64,000 nucleotides of DNA. It comes from Rhopalosiphum padi. Its lineage: Eukaryota; Arthropoda; Insecta; Hemiptera; Aphididae. Position numbers and translations under genes: made by a program. The notes under the pieces were generated by a model. The model worked only from the letters and a program-made list of their open reading frames with translations. It searched no databases and was not told the origin of the DNA. The stretch's first letter is position 1, and every line of letters begins with the position of its first letter. Of the stretch, positions 1 to 12,821 are shown one piece after another. The stretch covers positions 77,788,339 through 77,852,338 of the forward strand of contig NC_083599.1 of the NCBI RefSeq assembly GCF_020882245.1, written 5' to 3'.

Positions 1-1558
1 GTTAATATTTTAATTAGAGTGTTTATTATTATTGTATACGTTTTTGTAGGAGCCCCCTCTTCGTATTGTCAGTTTAATACATTATTACAATTTTATAATT
101 TTTTAAGTTTTCTCTGTATTATTATTAATTAGCCTAAGTAATTATTAAATGTGTGTTGTTTCTGTCTTGCAGCTATACAACATGGACAATTTTATATTCA
201 CAATAATGAGCTTTACTTTGTTATTTTTAAAATGATAGTAAACTGACTTAATTAGATAATTTAAATATATACAGGGTATCTTTGAAGCTTTTATTCGTAT
301 TTTAATTGCAAAGCAAATTATAAGCATTTTAAACATTTTTAGAAATTTTAAAATAATCATAACTTGCTTCATAATTAAAATATCAATTTAAAAGCCTCTG
401 GATATACTAATCTTACCTTAAAATGTTAAATAGGTCATTCACTCTAATTTGAAAAAAAAACGGTGAAAAGCATTTTTGTGAATGTACAATTTGTTATTCT
501 TTATTGCTTCTAAGACAGAGACAACATATTATGCAGGTTTGGCGATATCTTAATGTTGTTATATTATTGTAATTGTTGATCTTGAGTAAACCTTTATATA
601 GAAACCTAATAAAAATAGTAAAATAAATAAGGCTATAATGATAAAGTAGTATTAACTATATTGTATACAGGGTGATTTTTTTTTATCGAAGAACACTCAT
701 TATTTCAAAAAGTATAAACTTTTTTTCAATTTTTTTTTTTCAAAATTTTTAGTTTTATGCTTTTCTAAAACTATGTAAAATTTTTATTTTTTTCACTTTA
801 ATATTTAATAGTGAAATCACTATCAACTTTTGATTTTCAAATGGCAACCTATACTTAAAATGTTATAAAATAGTAGGGATATTTTTTTTATGAATTCTAA
901 CGTTTAAATTACTATTTTCATTTAACCGTTCGCGAGTTATAGCTTTTCAAAGTTGGGCGGTTTTCGATTTTTATTGCTGAAGACCAGTAGCCACATGGGT
1001 AATAAATAATAATAATAGGTACATATTTTCACATGTAATAAACTCGTTATCGACTATCGTTCAACACAGTAATGACAATGAACTTTGTACCTGTAGGTTA
1101 CAAATTAATTGTTATAACTAATTTAGATAATAATTAATAACGGAGTCGTCCGAAAGTCTAACCTGCTATTATCTAATACAAAATTATGGACTGGAAATTA
1201 TGACCGAAAATGTCATGTAAATATTATGGTGGGGGTATCCATACGATTACAGCGCTATCTAGTTATCTTTATTATCTATGTTACTAAATAGATATACTAT
1301 TTTGTCATGGTCAGTGGTATAAGATGGTATAAGAGTGGTGTATGGTCTATGTTTATTACAAATTTGAAATTATAATATTTACGTTATTATCATTTACGTG
1401 TCATGGTGGTATGATATTGGTTATTGTAGTTAAAAGTTATTAAGTTGATTATGAATATATTATACTTGTAAGTAACGTGTGACAATTTTGTGGATCTCAT
1501 CACTCCTTTAACTGTGGTTTTAAGTACATATACCATTAGAAATTCGTGAAAAGTTTGC
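1..1558. other. AT-rich non-coding flank with repeat-like pieces
   Basis: No supported gene. The stretch is A/T-rich with long T runs. Motifs beginning ACAGGG occur near 272 and 667. The latter is followed by a T tract and a low-complexity block to about 960, which looks like the end of a dispersed non-autonomous element, but I cannot find a matching opposite end. A small open frame on the minus strand (145-372) has no recognisable domain and was not accepted. Confidence 0.5.
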
Positions 1559-1560
1559 TA

Positions 1561-1983
1561 CCGTAAAATGGGGTGAATAGGAACATAGAGGCGAATAGGA
1601 ACAAATTTAGAAAAAAATGTTGTTATCCATGATAATAACTTGAATTTTCAACTTTTTGTGATTGTAACAATTTTAGTTTGTTACAAATGTCGTTTGGATC
1701 ACTTTGATCGTACTCGTTATTGATAAGATTTATTTTACCTCCAACAATTACGCATTATCATACATGTGACAAATGTTATCATTTTTGTTTTTATGAAAAA
1801 CATTATCAGATTTTCATTTACACACTCAATGTAAGTACTTGAAAACACATTATTTGTATAGTTATGATATATTAATATAGATCTGCAACATTCAAAACGA
1901 ATAAAAACGTTTTTTTTGGTACTTATTGTTATCTAAAACATGTTGACTACGTTTTTAGTATGAATTGGGGTGAATAGGAACAC
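1561..1983 (+). repeat. Left TIR with subterminal copies of its core
   Basis: The 24-bp left TIR at 1561-1584 is followed by partial copies of its core GAATAGGAAC at about 1591-1602 and 1967-1983 (GGGGTGAATAGGAACAC). Together with the right-end copies these may be transposase binding sites. The spacing is irregular, so this is a cluster rather than a tandem array. Confidence 0.8.
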
Positions 1984-2019
1984 ACATTATTTTATGTTTT
2001 GATTTTATAATTTATCAAC

Positions 2020-3870
2020 ATGCCTCGAAAATATATTAGAACTGTACGTCAAAAGCCATTAGCCAAGTATACACCAGAACAAATTGATGCTGCATTAGGT
2101 GATATCGATGCCGGACTGACGTATCGTAAGTGTTCTGATAAACATAATATTCCCGTTACTGTGTTACATAGACACAATACATTTAGAAAAGCTAATATAG
2201 GTAAACATTTAAAGAAACAAGGTGGTCAATGTGCTTTGTCTGAGTCGGTAAAAACATTAATAGTCGAACAACTAATAACTTGTTCTTCGTGGGGATATCC
2301 TCTAAGCGTTATAGACTTAAGATTTATTGTAAAATCGTATTTAGATAGGAAAGGTAAGACTGTCAAAAAATTTAAAAATAATATGCCTGGACCCGATTTT
2401 GCTCTTTCTTTTATCAAGCGTCACAGACAAATGTTAAGTCAAAGATTATGTCAGAATATTAAACGGGCCCGAACTCAAGTTTCAAAACAATGTATAAATT
2501 CGTATTTCGATAATTTAGAAAAATCGTTAAATAATGTGCCGCCAGAAAACATCATAAACTATGATGAAAAAAATCTTACAGATGATCCTGGTAGAGCAAA
2601 AGTCATTACTAAAAGAGGCTGTAAGTATCCGGAAAGAGTTATGAACTCGAGCAAAGCATCAACTTCCATAATGTTTGCTTGCACTGGTTACGGGGAACTC
2701 CTCCCACCATACACTGTGTACAAAGCATTGTATTTGTATGACTCGTGGATTGTCGGTGGTCCCCCGAAATCGAGATATAACCGTAGTAAATCGGGGTGGT
2801 TTGATTCACAATGTTTCGAAGATTGGCTCATAAAAGTGGTAATACCGTTTGTAAAAAATAAACCAGGGAAAAAAATCTTAATAGGTGACAACCTTTCGAC
2901 TCACTTGACAATAGAAGGAATAAGAATGTGTTCTAAATATAATGTAGAGTTTGTATTTTTACCACCTAATTCAACCCATCTAACACAACCACTGGATGTC
3001 GCTTTTTTCCGTCCGTTAAAAATAGCTTGGCGTAAAATTTTAACAATATGGAAGTATGGAGCTGGTAGTAAGGAGTCAAGTGTCCCTAAAGAACAATTTC
3101 CGAAACTATTGAACAATTTAATGGATGCAATTAAAGAAAAACAAATTGTAAATATACAATCTGGATTTAAAAAGTGCGGAATTATACCCATGAATAGGGA
3201 TTCTGTTTTAAATATGTTACCTGAAGATGGACCTGACTGTAGTAATTCTGATAGTGAAATAATTAATGATTCGTTGGTATCAATTCTTAAAGAAATGCGA
3301 TACCCATCCACTCAACAACAAACAACAAGAAAAAAACGTAAGCGACTTGATGTTGAACCTGGTAAGAGTGTCAAATTAAAAGAGAGCAGTGATGAAAGTG
3401 AAATGGACGAAGACGAAGTTGTTTTAAGTAATGACGAAAATAATTATTCAAAAGATGAAGACGATGTTATACGTATAGAATCAGATTGGAATGGATCGGA
3501 TGAAGACGATGAATCACCAACGACCGAGTTATTAAGCAATATTACAAACCTAATAGGTGTTTATTCATTTAGTAATCTTAAAGTTAACGATTGGATTGTT
3601 GGTGACTTTAAAAATTGTTCAGAAGCAAAACAATGTTCATCAAAAAATACAAAATTTATTGGAAATGTTTTAAAGGTAAAAGGAAAAAAAGTATACGGAT
3701 CATTTTTAAAATATCGTCCTACAAAAATAGATTCTGGAAAGATTTTTGTATTTCCTGAAAAAGAAGACCTGTGTTGGCTAGAATTTGAACATATTATAGG
3801 CACTGTAAAGCATCCGCAACTTCAAAGAAGGGGTGACATGAAGTTTATGGTTGATTATAACGAATGGTAA
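2020..3870 (+). CDS. pogo/Tigger-like transposase (CENP-B type HTH plus DDE_1)
   Basis: A 616-aa single-exon protein predicted to bind the element's ends and catalyse cut-and-paste transposition in the nucleus. The N-terminal ~150 residues are basic and fit the two helix-turn-helix domains of pogo/CENP-B-like transposases. The central part carries the DDE_1 catalytic core: an acidic residue in the YDEKN segment near residue 187, an aspartate in GDNLSTH near 290, and the PPNSTHLTQPLDV block near 320. The C-terminal third has an acidic, serine-rich stretch (residues ~450-510). The start ATG lies about 460 bp inside the left TIR and the frame has no stops. Known pogo-like elements have this layout; activity is inference. 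Confidence 0.93.
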   Translation: MPRKYIRTVRQKPLAKYTPEQIDAALGDIDAGLTYRKCSDKHNIPVTVLHRHNTFRKANIGKHLKKQGGQCALSESVKTLIVEQLITCSSWGYPLSVIDLRFIVKSYLDRKGKTVKKFKNNMPGPDFALSFIKRHRQMLSQRLCQNIKRARTQVSKQCINSYFDNLEKSLNNVPPENIINYDEKNLTDDPGRAKVITKRGCKYPERVMNSSKASTSIMFACTGYGELLPPYTVYKALYLYDSWIVGGPPKSRYNRSKSGWFDSQCFEDWLIKVVIPFVKNKPGKKILIGDNLSTHLTIEGIRMCSKYNVEFVFLPPNSTHLTQPLDVAFFRPLKIAWRKILTIWKYGAGSKESSVPKEQFPKLLNNLMDAIKEKQIVNIQSGFKKCGIIPMNRDSVLNMLPEDGPDCSNSDSEIINDSLVSILKEMRYPSTQQQTTRKKRKRLDVEPGKSVKLKESSDESEMDEDEVVLSNDENNYSKDEDDVIRIESDWNGSDEDDESPTTELLSNITNLIGVYSFSNLKVNDWIVGDFKNCSEAKQCSSKNTKFIGNVLKVKGKKVYGSFLKYRPTKIDSGKIFVFPEKEDLCWLEFEHIIGTVKHPQLQRRGDMKFMVDYNEW

Positions 3871-3965
3871 AAGTATTAAGGTTTAAATTAGTTTTATTTA
3901 ATGTTTTATAATTTGTTACCTACCCTAAAAATTAATATGTTCTTATTAAAATAAGTTTTAAAACT

Positions 3966-4290
3966 CGAATTAAAATCAAGACTGATTTGTCAAAGGTATG
4001 ACTATTATATTTTGTTTTTATTTTATACTATAATTAATAGTTTTATATTTTGTTATTTAATATACTGTTAATAGAATAACTTTTGAATCTCGAATTAAAA
4101 TCAAGACTGATTTGTCAAAGGTATGACTATTATATTTTGTTTTTATTTTATACTATAATTAATAGTTTTATATTTTGTTATTTAATATACTGTTAATAGA
4201 ATAACTTTTGAATCTCGAATTAAAATCAAGACTGATTTGTCAAAGGAATGACCATTTCATATTTTGTTTTTATTTTATTATAACACCTAT
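3966..4290 (+). repeat. 125-bp tandem repeat in the 3' region of the pogo-like element
   Basis: A unit beginning CGAATTAAAATCAAGACTG starts at 3966, 4091 and 4216, a period of exactly 125 bp. The first two copies are nearly identical. The third diverges after about 60 bp. It lies between the transposase stop codon and the right TIR. Confidence 0.9.
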
Positions 4291-4335
4291 TATATTGTAT
4301 TATGTTCATAAGTTTTTTTTAAAAATATAAATTAA

Positions 4336-4603
4336 GTTCCTATTCACCATTCGTAATTTATAAAAGGAATATTAATCATTTTTAACGTATGTTCCTATTC
4401 ACCCCATTGCTGGGTCAATAGGAACACGTTTTTGGAAAAATATATAAAAATAAATATTGAACTTAAATTTTATAAATAGTTCTAAATATATTCATGTGTG
4501 TGTGGGTTTTCTAAAACCGTTTTCAGAATACGAAAACTATAAAAATTGTGTGCACAATCTTAAAAAAATCGTTAAAACCGTTCCTATTCACCCCATTTTA
4601 CGG
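4336..4603 (-). repeat. Right TIR with subterminal copies of its core
   Basis: The right TIR occupies 4580-4603 and is the exact reverse complement of the left one. Further copies of the core lie at about 4336-4348 and 4391-4405 (inverted) and 4414-4426 (direct). Neighbouring copies at 4391 and 4414 face each other and could form a small hairpin. Confidence 0.8.
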
Positions 4604-4605
4604 TA

Positions 4606-5296
4606 CCAAATTAAAATGTATAAAAAATCCACAATAGCTAACATCGTTTCTTGTAAATATTAATAGAAGCCTAACATCAGTCAACAAAAAAAGAGGTCAA
4701 ATAAAAGTTCAGCCGACTGCTATTTCTAGAAGACAAGGATTAACTCGAGGTTCAAGATATCTGGGCGACCTCCAAAAGCAGAAAAATGTAAAATTAAAAA
4801 AAGGATTCATAATCTTAACCATAATATTACTAAAAACCAAATGAATGCAACTTACCACGGCACATCAGCTTAAAATTGGAATAATAACCTACTTACTATT
4901 AAAATTGTCATTTGTTTATATATTTACCTTGAAAAGTTTATTTCATTTCATTTGTTTATATATTTAACTAGTTTATTTTATTTTATTTGTTTATAAATTA
5001 ATTTTGAATAGTACTTATATGTTATAATATTTTGATTATTTATTATTTACAAATTACAATAGTACAAATTTTAAAATTATAATCACTTTAAGTTCCTACG
5101 AAGAAACATACCTGTTACCATTCAATCTTTGAAATATTTTTCATACTCGTATTCATAATTCATTTTGTGATGAATGTCACTATATTGTTATATATATTTA
5201 TATATTTGTTATTTATATTGTTATATATTGTTAACTATATTATTATATTGTTATCATGATTATAACACAGAATAGATTATTTGGTTATAATGATAT
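4606..5296. other. AT-rich spacer
   Basis: Only A/T-rich DNA is seen between the pogo-like element and the LTR-like sequence, with short repeats such as the TTATATATTTA motifs near 5190-5250. No coding potential beyond short chance frames. Confidence 0.5.
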
Positions 5297-5699
5297 TGTG
5301 GAGATCCACGGGCGAGGTACGACGAGTTTCCCCCGTAGTATCTCCAACGTTGGCGTTACGGCTTAGTCGGACCGTATGGAGGGCGAATATGGTCGATGTC
5401 GAATTTACCTCCGACGAACACTTCGCGTTATTGCGGTATGGAGGTACGAGGTGGCATAAAGGTAGTTGTATTTCGTGGGTTTAAGGTTCGTTTATTTAAC
5501 ACACTTAATACAAATTCGACGTCGATCGACGCGAGACAACAAAAAGTTACAGAGGACCAGAGTTTATACAATGGTGATGACGGTGGTCACGAGGTTTTAG
5601 CGCTCGTGTTAAGCGCGAATAAAATCAAAAATGGTGGTTGGATGCGAGTCGCTCGTGCGACGCGTCAATCGTAATGCGAGGATCGGAAAGAACTGGCGG

Positions 5700-8600
5700 T
5701 AGTGATGGCATAAAATAACAGTAGCAGTGATTTTTCACTGGTGATCACAAAGTAGCAATCACAGTCTGCTACTCCAGTATGAAAATAACAGTGACTGCTA
5801 CTTTTTAATTCTTAGTAGTTGGTCACATTGGAAAACTGCTACTGCTACTTTCTGTAAAAATATGTTATAGCGTTATAGGTATTATAGATATTAACTTATG
5901 TTTCATAATATAGTAGTTGCCAGTTGGTCACAGTTTTGAAATCACCAGTGAAAAATCACTGATATAGTGCTACTGTTATGTTATACCATCTCAAGATATT
6001 GCTACTTTTTGAAACTGCTACTCACTGCTACTTAATTAACTGCTACTTTTGCATAGATATTAGATAATATTATAAAAGTTCATGACACTCTTATCAGAAT
6101 TAATTATCTAGTTATCATTTTATCAACATTTATTTTATTATAATATCAGAAATTGATTGCTTTTGAATGCTAACCGCGGACTAGCCTTAATGTAATGACT
6201 AACCTTATGCAAACTTATTCTCATAATCACATGAACGTTGAACATTCTACCAATGATAAAGTAAATTTACTTTATCATGATTCTACCTAGTACCTACTTA
6301 TCTATGTTTATGTTTATACAACCATGATAAAAATATTAAAAATAATTAATAAAACAATATTGTAGTTGCTAATTTGTCATGAGTACAACTGTTACTTGTG
6401 ATTTGAAGACTTGAAGAATAGCTACTGCAGCCCATGTTAGTATTTTACTGTTTTATTTTTGTTTTAATAAAATTGTCATAGTATGAACATTATCAATTAT
6501 AAAATTTAAGTATTGTACTAGTGATTTTACCTGTTACCTAAAGGTTACAACAATAAACTGTTCTTCAGAAACATGAGTTACATATTTATAATTATGAAAA
6601 TTAACACTGATACCTGCATTTAAAATATAATAATGGAAAATAAAAATGTTTTTTTTAAATAGTGCAATAAATGTTAAAAAAAAAACTTAAAATACTCATA
6701 GTTACAACATAGTAATAAAAATTAAATAACTGTAAGTTAATTGGATAAATGAATTATGCATTTTGATTTAAAAACAACAACATTTCTGCTTTTTTTGAGT
6801 TTAAGCAACAACGGCGATCAGATATTAAAAGGCCTGCTTTAGAAAATACCCGCTCGCATGGAACAGACGATCCTAGACAACATAACGTCTTCCTGGCCAA
6901 AACATTTAAAAATGGGTAATTATACTTGTGATCTTGCCACCATTTTAGTGGATCACAGTTTCTTTTTAATACTGGTTCTTCTAAATAACGTTGCACCTCT
7001 ACTATAGCCCTTGAAGTTGATGTTCCAGTTGAAGGCTGCATTTGGGAAACACATTTATCGATTGATTCCCAAATTGAAAATCGCTTTACTTCAGGCGTCA
7101 ATGTGTCAGATGGCTGGATAGACGTCTGTGGTTCATCTTCAATCGATGTAGATTCTGATCTGGATTTCGAAATAATCTGTGCTGTACGCTCTACTATATC
7201 ACTCTTTACTGAATTTATCATGTTTTCATTGTGGTTGAATGGTATGATTTTGAACCGTGGATCAAGGAATGTACATATTTTTAAGGTCTTACTATTTTCA
7301 ATATTTCTCCAGCTTTGGCGGTCTCTCATACCATTCAATAAATTATTGACTAAACCTAAAGTTCTGAGAGAATAATTTTCATTTTTCATTTGTTCGCAGA
7401 CATTTTTCAACCCTTGAGCAATAACTATAACTAATGAAGCAGTCATGTATTGATCTCCACTCACTGCTCTAGTAGCTTCTTCAAAAGGTCGTAAAATGTT
7501 ACAGAACTCCTTGATAGCTGTCCATTCATCAGAATTCAAACAAGGTGGCGCATTATCTAAAAGTCCCATTGTTCCCCGTATAGAAGTCTCCAGCTGTACA
7601 AAGCGCTCTAGCATGTAGAATGTAGCATTCCACCTCGTGGCTACATCTTGTAAGACTTTTAGTGGATTATCGATCCCTATATTTTTTTGATATGCAATTA
7701 ATTTGTTATTTGCATTTGTACTTTTGCGAAAATGAGTACAAATGTTTTTGACTTTATCAATGAGATCGTTTTCTTTTTTTAATGCAGACTGGACAATCAG
7801 ATTAAGTGTATGGGCAAAACAACCAAAATGTTTAAATTTTAACTGTGCTAATGCATTTTGAATGTTGTAAGCGTTGTCAGATACAGAAAATACAATTTTA
7901 CTTTTCAAGTTCCATGCATTTAATGTTTTATTAATTTGCTCAGCAAGATTCTCACTTGTGTGGTTCTCAATGAATGAATGACAACTTAATAATATAGACT
8001 TCAAATTAAAATTGTTGTCAATAAAATGAACAGTTATGGCAATGTAACTTTTGTTATCTCTAGATGTCCAGCAATCAGTCGTCAAACAAGCTGTTACTAA
8101 TTCATTTGATATTGTTTCTTTAACCTCATTCACACATTTTTCATAAGCTGCTGGAATAAGTGTTTTGGAAATCGAATGCCGGTTGGGAATTTTGTAGCCA
8201 GGATTTAACATGTTCACAAACTCTTTAAATCCTGTATCTTCTACCACACTAAAAGGTTGTAGATCTTTTATAAAAAGTTTCATGAGTGAATTATCTAATT
8301 TTTTTTGGCCGTCAACAGAAATTTTTTTAGGAGTAAAGTTTGTAATTGCCAACTGCCTACGTTTCAACGGATTCAGTTTTAAAATTGGTGTCATCTCATG
8401 TATACCAGTTGCCTGATTAACAATACTACTGCCCGGTTCTTTTCCTATACTAAGGTCCCTTACTGTTTGTACACATGAAGATGTAGAAGGTACGGGATTG
8501 ACGACATCAACATCAGGCTCATTCTATGTAAATTAATAAAAAAATTTAAAAACTAATTTAATTGTTGTAAATTAAATTTTAATAACACTGAATGGAAATA

Positions 8601-10027
8601 AATTATTTTTTATTTTTATTCAGTATGAGAAGTAGAGATAAAAATTTAAAAAAAAACATTTCTACTACTTTTTATAGTTATTAAGCTGTATGTAAATTAT
8701 TATTTATAATCATAAAAATCAATATAATATTATAAGCTTTACCAGAAATAAAACTAAAATAATAAATAAATGTTATATTATAGTACATAGGTTACCTGTA
8801 ATGTATTATTTTCAGTATAAAGATATATCAAATGAGAATTGTTGAGATGTTTTTTCAAGTTTGACAGACTAGTTTTGTACGAATATTTTTTTTTACAAAT
8901 TTCACATTTAGCTTGACTAGAGTCAACTTTAGAAAAATGCTTCCAAATATCACTAGTTCTTCTGTCTTGATTCATTTTGAATTTTAATACAATAAACGAT
9001 ATTAAGTTTGTAATTTATAATATGTAGTGTGTACTGTCCTGACATTCAACACCAACAGAAAATAAAAATATCCTCACTACATTACAATTTATTATCTGGT
9101 GTTTTTTTTTTATCCATGTAAACAACTAACTTCTATAAATAACAAATAATATTACCATAATGATATATATTAAGGAAATTCTTCCATTCTGTATATTACA
9201 CACAATACAGTGATTCCAAATAGCTATAATTATTGTAATAGTTAATACATGAATAGGTTCTCAAAGAAGAAATTATTCTTTAGCTTTGCCTATCAATATA
9301 ATTATGCTATTACTAAGGGTACAAAAATATAATTATTTTATTTTACTACCATGGAATCTTTTAATAATCATATAAATAGATTTTTGTTTTTAATGTAGGT
9401 ATATTTGTATTATTAATATCATTGTTATTTGTTAATATTGTACTATTATATTAATATATATATATTGTACTTGGATCCTACTTTTTATTAGAATTTAAAT
9501 AGACAAATAAACGAGAGGCAGTTTCAAAACCAGCCAAAACCAATTTTTTTTGAAGAAAAAAAAACATCGTAAAACGGATATTTTTGAAACCAACTACAAT
9601 TTATTATCCATGGTCAAACTAGACCAGTTCAATATTTTTAATGGCATTTTAATACAGTTTAAAAATTAAAAAAAACACCAAAAACCTAATTTTAATTATG
9701 TTCTTGTAGCTGTCATTATTATTTTTGAGTAGCAGTACTGCAGTAGCATAGAATAACAATATCTGACGAGTAGCAGTTATAACATAACAGTGATTCTATA
9801 AAAGCTATAATCATTTTAATACACAAACACGAAGTAGCCATCACTGTTATTTTTCAGTAACAGTTGCAGGGAATAACAATATCTGACTAGCAGCAGTTAT
9901 ACTACACAGTGATTCTAAAATATCGATATTCATGAAGTAGCAGTCACTGCTACTTTCACTGTTATTTTTTCAGTAGCAGTAGCAGTTGCTACTGTTACTA
10001 AAAAAAAATCACAGTTTACCACCACTA
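5700..10027 (-). mobile_element. Complete hAT transposon
   Basis: Ends are TAGTGATGGCATAA on the left and the inverse of TAGTGGTGGTAAA on the right. They are flanked by 8-bp duplications differing at one base (ACTGGCGG at 5692-5699, ACTAGCGG at 10028-10035). Both subterminal regions contain many copies of AGTAGCAGT/ACTGCTACT-type motifs in both orientations (about 5720-6060 and 9725-10010), typical binding-site clusters of hAT ends. It carries one two-exon transposase gene on the minus strand and is inserted in an LTR-like sequence, so it is younger than that LTR. Confidence 0.9.
6754..8975 (-). CDS. hAT transposase (BED zinc finger plus RNase H-like core), two exons
   Basis: Exon 1 (8796-8975) encodes a BED-type zinc finger (C-x2-C near residues 24-27, H-x4-H near 43-48) for DNA binding. 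A GT-AG intron (8524-8795) is phase 0, and exon 2 (6754-8523) continues open for 589 codons, giving 649 aa. The catalytic fold shows CLTTDCWTS (first Asp), the conserved GCFAHTLNL block, the ATRWNATF block and a C-terminal dimerisation segment with SSVPCERVFSKAG. These are family hallmarks of hAT transposases of the ZBED type. No stop or frameshift is seen, so it may encode an active enzyme. Confidence 0.92.
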
Positions 10028-10414
10028 ACTAGCGGTAGGCCGGCCGCCGCCCGAGTAGGCGACCGGTTGTGCCGCCTAAAACATGGTGACCAACCGTCCA
10101 ACAAGTTTACCTCCCCTGGAGAGGAATTATGTGGTGACGGTTCACCACAATATAATGGATAATGGATATAATGATTCTCGTATTTGATAGTTGATATTTA
10201 ATTATTATTGATAACGATCAGCCGACCAATAAGAAATTCGCATTTTATGACCGGTCTGCAGCGTCTAGGGTTTCTTAGGCCTACCGCACACTAGAAAAGC
10301 AAAACTGCTTAAAGCAGTTTGTGTAATTTTGCTCCAAGTTGACTTAGTCGTAATAAAACAGCATATGTAGCACACCAAAAAAGCAAAAAAGTGAAATCAT
10401 ATTTAATCACCAAC

Positions 10415-10723
10415 ATGTCTTCCGACGAAGAGGGCGTTGTCGTCCCAATTTTATGGTCTTTGTTGTTGGAAACTGAACGTCATGAAAAACCAAAAAGAAT
10501 GTGGATTCATCCTTTAAATGAAAAACGTACAACAAGTAACTTAATTCAATGTTTTTTACGTGAACTTCGTAATGACGAGCTTAAATTTAAAAATTTTACG
10601 CGTGTAAGTTCTGAAACCTTTGATTATATTTTGAAAATAATAACAGAAGAAATTCAAAAACCTGATACCAACTTCAGAATGAGTATTAAACCAGATGAAA
10701 AATTATTAGTCACTCTATGGTAA
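10415..10723 (+). CDS. Harbinger transposase, first exon
   Basis: An open frame of about 100 codons (from the ATG at 10415; an earlier in-frame ATG lies at 10391) ends at a strong splice donor (TATG|GTAAGT, intron starting about 10723). The sequence has the features of the N-terminal part of PIF/Harbinger transposases, including RVSSETFDYIL and KPDEKLLVTLW just before the splice. The next exon should begin with the RFLATG-like segment, but this middle part is not found anywhere in the element. It was probably lost with the MULE insertion or an associated deletion. Confidence 0.8.
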   Translation: MSSDEEGVVVPILWSLLLETERHEKPKRMWIHPLNEKRTTSNLIQCFLRELRNDELKFKNFTRVSSETFDYILKIITEEIQKPDTNFRMSIKPDEKLLVTLW

Positions 10724-11193
10724 GTAAAATTGAATTAATTAAAGTTAAATTAATTATAAAATAATACCTATATTAGATTGAATATAAGTATATAACTAAT
10801 AGCCAATTTTCATTTGCATTTATGTATTTGAAATACGTATTTATCAAATATAATATAGTAGGTATAGTAATATAATATACCTAAAACTTACTTATATAAC
10901 CAAAATTCCTTTTCAAGTGTTCTGTGCATAATGATTTATTATTTTAATATATGTATGTAGGAAATAAAGAAATACAATAATTTTTAAATTGATTTTGATG
11001 ACATTTTTATTGTAAAAGTGATACAATATAACTTTTTATAATAACATTAGTTTTTTTAATCACGTACTTAATTAAATACTTAATTTTATGAGTTATTAAA
11101 AAAAATATATACAGCTGCTAGGTTATATGTAGTTTAATACGTTAAGTATTTACGTGGTTATAGATTTTATTTTTAAAAGTAACTTAACTTGTA

Positions 11194-12776
11194 TTATTGA
11201 TATGAGCTTGAACTTTCTGAAGAAGAAAACTCTGGACTTTCAGAATAGTGCAAATGTGTGGTATGGTGGACCGTTTCGGTTTCATTATTCAATGATGGTT
11301 GAGACTGATTAAGTGTATGTTGTTGGATTGGTACTTGGTGTGAATACGATGGCATAAAGTTATTTGAGTAAATAAATGTTGAAGCAGACAAAGTATCTTG
11401 TTCATCAAGTAATTTGTCTAGTGAACTAAAAATGGTATTTTTAAATCTCCGCTGATTTTTATCGTTTAGATTTTTAAAATCTGGTATGATACTTTTTAAA
11501 AATAAATGTTCAGGAGAATCTTCAACTTTTTGAATTGTTTTTGCTTTTAAATAATTAATCATTGGTTCTGCTACCATTTCACTTGCCAAGACTTTTTTAA
11601 TTTTTTTTGGTTTTTTAAACACCTGCGAAGAGTTTGAACTTAGTATTGTTTCTTCACACATAATTGAATTTGGGGTTAATTCACTTGACGCATAATGTTC
11701 TTCCACAGTATTCGGTATTTCAGATTCTTCTGAGGTTGACTCTATTGATTCGTTTAAATCGTCTTCAATGAGATTACTAACCATGCTTTTATGTTGCATC
11801 ATATAGTCTGTCAGAAACGCCATATTGTCGTATAAGTACCATTTCTTTTTTTTCGATGCACCCGATCCAGATGGATTTTTTTTCTGTTCGCGTAACTGTC
11901 TGGAAAATGAATTACGTAAAGTAGTCCATTTTGTTTTACATTCTGAAACTATAATATAAATAAAAGTTGAATAATGAAGGCTTCAATATAATAATGAGCC
12001 TATATATATAAACTAGGTACTTTATAGTACTTAACGGAGCTTAATAATATAGGTATTATTCATAAGTAGGACTCGGAAGTTGATGACCTTAAAAACAATA
12101 AAAAAATGACTTAAAAAATACCAAATATTAGTTTTAAATTAATAAAAATACATTTTTTTAAATATTTTACTCTATTTTACTATAAAATTTTATATACATT
12201 TATCAAAGCTTCAAACTACTCATAATAAGACATAAAAATGACAAAAATGTCCTTAAAATGAGGAAATAAAAAATGTACAAATATTTTTTTGTGATAATTT
12301 CCAAGTTTTAAGTTATCGTCATAATTGTCAACAAGAAACGATAAGAAGTTAACTAGTGTGAAGTCAGTAAAATTGACTTAAAATGTCAAAAAATGACTTA
12401 AAAGTAATAAACACCAAAAAATGCAAAATAAAAATTAGTTATTCAGATTCACATGCTAACAGATATAACAGATTTGTGGCCGGGAGAGCATCGTCTAAAA
12501 ACTTCCAAAAAAAAAAAAATGCAAATGCATCAACTTCCGAGCCCTTATTCGTAAGTTATTACTGTATTTATTTTTCTGGCTATAAATTATAATAACATAA
12601 TCCTATAATAGTAATTATATATTTATATTGATTATTTTATAATTTTTAATTCCCTATATGGTTTTCATCGAGTAAAACTTCTTAATATTCAATTATAATG
12701 TTTAAAAATTAATTTAAGGAGTAAACCTGAGTAAACCTGCGATCAATGTTTTTTTTTAATTTCTTAAATAAACTGT

Positions 12777-12821
<45 letters not shown>

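Larger units (their letters stand above)
1561..4603 (+). mobile_element. Complete pogo/Tigger-like Tc1-mariner superfamily element
   Basis: The element is bounded by a perfect 24-bp terminal inverted repeat (1561-1584 and 4580-4603, starting CCGTAAAATGGGG) and flanked by TA on both sides (1559-1560 and 4604-4605), the duplication typical of Tc1/mariner elements. It contains one uninterrupted 616-codon transposase gene. The core of the TIR is repeated inside both ends: near 1591 and 1967 on the left, and near 4336, 4391 and 4414 on the right. The intact gene and perfect ends point to a young insertion. Confidence 0.95.
5297..10149. mobile_element. Probable solo LTR split by an hAT insertion
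   Basis: The outer part (5297-5699 and 10028-10149, about 520 bp together) starts TGTGG and ends CCACA and is clearly GC-richer than its surroundings. It is flanked by ATAT at 5293-5296 and 10150-10153, a 4-bp duplication compatible with an LTR retroelement, but weak evidence in AT-rich DNA. It has no coding capacity. I infer a solo LTR left after recombination. The family (Gypsy or BEL) cannot be told from this fragment. Confidence 0.5.

Noticed and set aside
145..372. Open frame on the minus strand
   Set aside because: AT-rich, no domain, no splice or promoter context; expected by chance.
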